A stretch of DNA of 64,000 bases, from assembly GCF_030294985.1 (NCBI RefSeq), contig NZ_AP024718.1, forward strand, positions 1,255,001 through 1,319,000, read 5' to 3'. The stretch is from Methylomarinovum tepidoasis (GTDB taxonomy: Bacteria > Pseudomonadota > Gammaproteobacteria > Methylococcales > Methylothermaceae). Below are positions 62,279-64,000 of the stretch, in pieces (the stretch's first letter is position 1; each line of letters begins with the position of its first letter). Below the pieces are notes generated by a model. It was given only the letters and a program-made list of their open reading frames with translations. It was not told the DNA's origin and searched no databases. The position numbers and the translations under genes are program-made.

Positions 62279-62302
62279 ACCTTCCCCATTGTTGACGAAA
62301 GT

Positions 62303-62308
62303 GGTAGG
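62303..62308. repeat. Left target-site duplication GGTAGG of the IS481-type element
   Basis: GGTAGG directly before the left end of the insertion sequence is repeated exactly at 63425-63430 after the right end. A six-base duplication is the mark of transposition. Confidence 0.85.
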
Positions 62309-63424
62309 TGTTGGGTCCCGTGTGATCATATTCCCAAGAGGAGCTATCCTTTGTTCCGTGCTTGGGATGTTCTGAGCGAGCTGATGGCAGAGTCCCAGGC
62401 CGGAAAGACGACTCAAGCTTGATGGACGAGGAGGAAGTCATGGTCATCCGTCTCCACAAGAAAGCCCGCACCACGCCCGAGATCCGCCGGGAGATCCAGA
62501 ACTCCAAGCTGCCGGCCACGGTTCTGGCCAGGAAATACGGGGTTCATCGTCATACCATCCGCAAGTGGCGCCAGCGCGATTCGGTCGAGGACGCCTCGCA
62601 CCGGCCCCATCGCATCCATGCCACCCTGACCCCGCAGCAGGAAGCGATCGTCGTCTGTCTGCGCGAAACCCTGCTGTTGCCCCTGGATGACCTGCTGGCG
62701 GTCGTTCATCGCTTCATCTATCCCGAGATGTCCCGCTCGGCTCTGGACCGGCTGCTGCGCCGCCATGGGGTTTCCAACCTCAAAGAACTGATCGCCGCCA
62801 AGGAAGGAGAGAACGCCCCTTCCAAGGGCAAGAAGAAGGGCTTCAAGGACTACGAGCCCGGGTTTGTCCACATCGACATCAAGTACCTGCCTAAGATGCC
62901 CGACGAGAGCCGGGGCCGTTACCTCTTCGTCGCCATCGATCGGGCCACCCGCTGGGTCTACCTGGAAATCCATCCCACCAAGGAAGCCAGGGTCGCCGCC
63001 GCCTTCCTCGAGCGCCTGATCGCCAAGGCCCCCTTCACAATCACCAAGGTCCTGACCGACAACGGCAAAGAGTTCACCGACCGCTTCTGCGCCACCGGGG
63101 AGCGCGAACCGACCGGCCGTCACCTTTTCGACCAGGGCTGCCAACGCCATGGCATCGAGCACCGCCTCATCCCGCCCAAACACCCCCAGACCAACGGCAT
63201 GGTAGAACGCTTCAACGGTCGGATCGCCGAAATCCTCAAAACCACTCGCTTCCAAAGCAGCCAGGATCTGGATCGGGCCCTGATGCAGTATGCCAGCGTC
63301 TACAACCATCAGATCCCCCAGAAGGCCCTGGGACACATCTCACCAGTACAGGCCCTCAAAGACTGGCAGAAGAAGCGGCCGGAGCTCTTCAAAAAACGTG
63401 TATATAATCTCACGGGGCTTGACA
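62309..63424 (+). mobile_element. IS481-family insertion sequence, complete, 1116 bases
   Basis: The left end (TGTTGGGTCCCGTGTGATCAT, 62309 on) and the reverse complement of the right end (TGTCAAGCCCCGTGAGATTAT, from 63424) match at 19 of 28 positions, giving imperfect terminal inverted repeats that start TGT. The ends are flanked by the six-base direct repeat GGTAGG. A single transposase gene fills the element. It lies between folP and the pterin dehydratase gene. The intact reading frame and exact duplication suggest a recent insertion. Confidence 0.88.
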
Positions 63425-63429
63425 GGTAG
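62440..63429 (+). CDS. IS481-family transposase
   Basis: A 329-residue DDE transposase. The N-terminal helix-turn-helix (about 15-50, LPATVLARKYGVHRHTIRKW) precedes the integrase core with Asp in GFVHIDIKYLP, the second Asp in VLTDNGKEF and the Glu in HPQTNGMVERFNGRI. ATG at 62440 is chosen because GAGGAGG lies six bases upstream; ATG 62422 is an in-frame alternative. The stop codon TAG (63427-63429) lies inside the duplicated target just outside the element, so the host flank supplies the stop. No frameshift is evident. Confidence 0.93.
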   Translation: MVIRLHKKARTTPEIRREIQNSKLPATVLARKYGVHRHTIRKWRQRDSVEDASHRPHRIHATLTPQQEAIVVCLRETLLLPLDDLLAVVHRFIYPEMSRSALDRLLRRHGVSNLKELIAAKEGENAPSKGKKKGFKDYEPGFVHIDIKYLPKMPDESRGRYLFVAIDRATRWVYLEIHPTKEARVAAAFLERLIAKAPFTITKVLTDNGKEFTDRFCATGEREPTGRHLFDQGCQRHGIEHRLIPPKHPQTNGMVERFNGRIAEILKTTRFQSSQDLDRALMQYASVYNHQIPQKALGHISPVQALKDWQKKRPELFKKRVYNLTGLDR

Positions 63430-63430
63430 G
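63425..63430. repeat. Right target-site duplication GGTAGG of the IS481-type element
   Basis: Exact copy of the six bases at 62303-62308. Its TAG (63427-63429) provides the stop codon of the transposase frame. Confidence 0.85.
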
Positions 63431-63467
63431 TTTTACCTGTGTTCGAGACGATACGGGGAGGTGTGTC

Positions 63468-63848
63468 ATGGGCTGGCGCAAACGCGGACCGGAACCAACC
63501 TATTCCGACGCGGAGATCGAGGCGCGGCTCGCCGAGGAGCTGCCCTGCTGGTACTACGAGAAGGGCTGGATCCGGCGCAAGTACAGAACCGCCGGCTGGA
63601 AGGCGACCCTGATGGTGGTCAACACCATCGGCCATCTGGCCGAAGCGGCCTTCCACCATCCGGACCTGACGGTGTCCTATGCCTTCGTCATCGTCAAACT
63701 GATGACCCACTCGGCCAAGGGCATCACCGACAAAGACTTCGAGCTGGCGCGGAAGATCGAGGAAGTGGTGATGTGGCGTCCGGGTGAGGACAGCGCCCTG
63801 GAGGGAACGCCGGACGACCCGCGCTTCAAGTACCTCAAGTACGACTGA
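63468..63848 (+). CDS. Pterin-4a-carbinolamine dehydratase (PCD/DCoH family)
   Basis: A 126-residue protein whose C-terminal half (about 50-105) is the PCD fold: LAEAAFHHPDLTVSYAFVIVKL with the catalytic HHP-type motif, THSAKGITDKDFELARKIEEV after it. PCDs recycle 4a-hydroxy-tetrahydropterins or, in some bacteria, serve other pterin-cofactor roles. The N-terminal 45 residues are extra compared with the short bacterial PhhB and contain WYYEKGWIRRKYRT. GGGGAGG precedes the ATG. Before the IS481 insertion it would have followed folP by about 70 bases, so it may belong to a folate/methanopterin cluster. Confidence 0.82.
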   Translation: MGWRKRGPEPTYSDAEIEARLAEELPCWYYEKGWIRRKYRTAGWKATLMVVNTIGHLAEAAFHHPDLTVSYAFVIVKLMTHSAKGITDKDFELARKIEEVVMWRPGEDSALEGTPDDPRFKYLKYD

Positions 63849-63857
63849 GCCGCGGCG

Positions 63858-64000
63858 TCATACCCGCCGCCACAGGGTTCCCTGGGGCGTATCCTCCAGG
63901 ACGATGCCCTTCTTCTTGAGCTGGTCGCGGATGCGGTCGGCGCTGGCCCAGTCGCGCCGTTTGCGGGCCTGATCGCGCTGTTCGATCAGGCGCTCGATCT
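63858..64000 (-). CDS. cysS: Cysteinyl-tRNA synthetase, C-terminal end (partial)
   Basis: The last 46 codons of a reverse-strand gene that continues beyond the right edge. The translation [20 protein letters not shown] then [19 protein letters not shown] matches the C-terminus of bacterial CysS, including the GIVLEDxPQGTxWR ending. The stop is TGA at 63860-63858. It converges with the pterin dehydratase gene, nine bases apart. Confidence 0.9.
   Translation of the reverse strand, partial: IERLIEQRDQARKRRDWASADRIRDQLKKKGIVLEDTPQGTLWRRV

Overview
The window is GC-rich, densely coded chromosomal DNA from a gammaproteobacterium. It most resembles a methanotroph or other methylotroph of the Methylococcales; this is inferred from gene content, because no 16S rRNA or methane monooxygenase gene lies in the window. 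The strongest pointers are mtdA and fchA (methylene-/methenyl-tetrahydrofolate interconversion), a three-gene block of methanofuran/tetrahydromethanopterin-type genes (MfnB-like, DUF447, DUF6513), many c-type cytochromes with a System I maturation operon, and membrane-anchored copper proteins. Gammaproteobacterial gene orders (mla-murA-hisGDC, pho) support the class.

Layout. 1-4.3 kb: partial DUF4126 membrane protein, a phoB-phoR-PstS-like operon and an OmpA-type lipoprotein. 4.4-8.6 kb: methyl cycle genes metK-ahcY-metF, then rsmE. 8.65-9.9 kb: a di-heme MauG/peroxidase-family cytochrome behind a near-perfect Fur box. 10-14.7 kb: thiC with a TPP riboswitch, a class V aminotransferase and an Na+-dependent transporter. 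14.8-21.2 kb: small membrane protein, htpG, DUF2892 protein, tRNA-Val(CAC), DUF3014 protein, and an hsp20-lon pair. 21.3-24.3 kb: pncA-pncB-yigZ and a Uma2 protein. 24.4-29.9 kb: ccmCDEFGHI, without ccmA or ccmB. 30-34 kb: fchA, a multicopper oxidase and a cupredoxin in one translationally coupled operon, divergent from mtdA. 34-38.2 kb: an AT-rich strip with a truncated flavoprotein remnant, a monoheme cytochrome, a seven-heme exported cytochrome and a parvulin-type foldase. 38.1-42.4 kb: AI-2E family permease, collar-like secreted protein, lipoprotein, and a fused dicarboxylate symporter/solute-binding protein. 42.6-49.3 kb: mlaF-E-D-B-murA-hisG-hisD-hisC. 49.3-57.6 kb: sugar transferase, panD, BASS transporter, DUF2905, a stand-alone ccmA, a solute-binding protein coupled to a large GGDEF/EAL protein, and pyrD. 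57.7-64 kb: DUF29 protein, the methanopterin/methanofuran block, a PIN/RHH toxin-antitoxin pair, folP, a complete IS481-type insertion sequence with target duplication, a pterin carbinolamine dehydratase, and the 3' end of cysS.

Themes. One-carbon and pterin metabolism recurs in three places (metK-ahcY-metF; fchA-mtdA; the block from MfnB to the pterin dehydratase). Cytochrome c production is served by the ccm genes, and several c-type cytochromes that need them are encoded nearby. Many gene junctions are 4-base ATGA or GTGA overlaps, so long translationally coupled operons are the normal architecture. The most unusual items are the fchA/copper-oxidase/cupredoxin operon with a palindromic repeat inserted in a signal-peptide region, the seven-heme cytochrome with a conserved-looking non-heme N-terminus, the symporter-binding protein fusion, the missing mlaC and ccmB, and the toxin-antitoxin pair coupled to folP.
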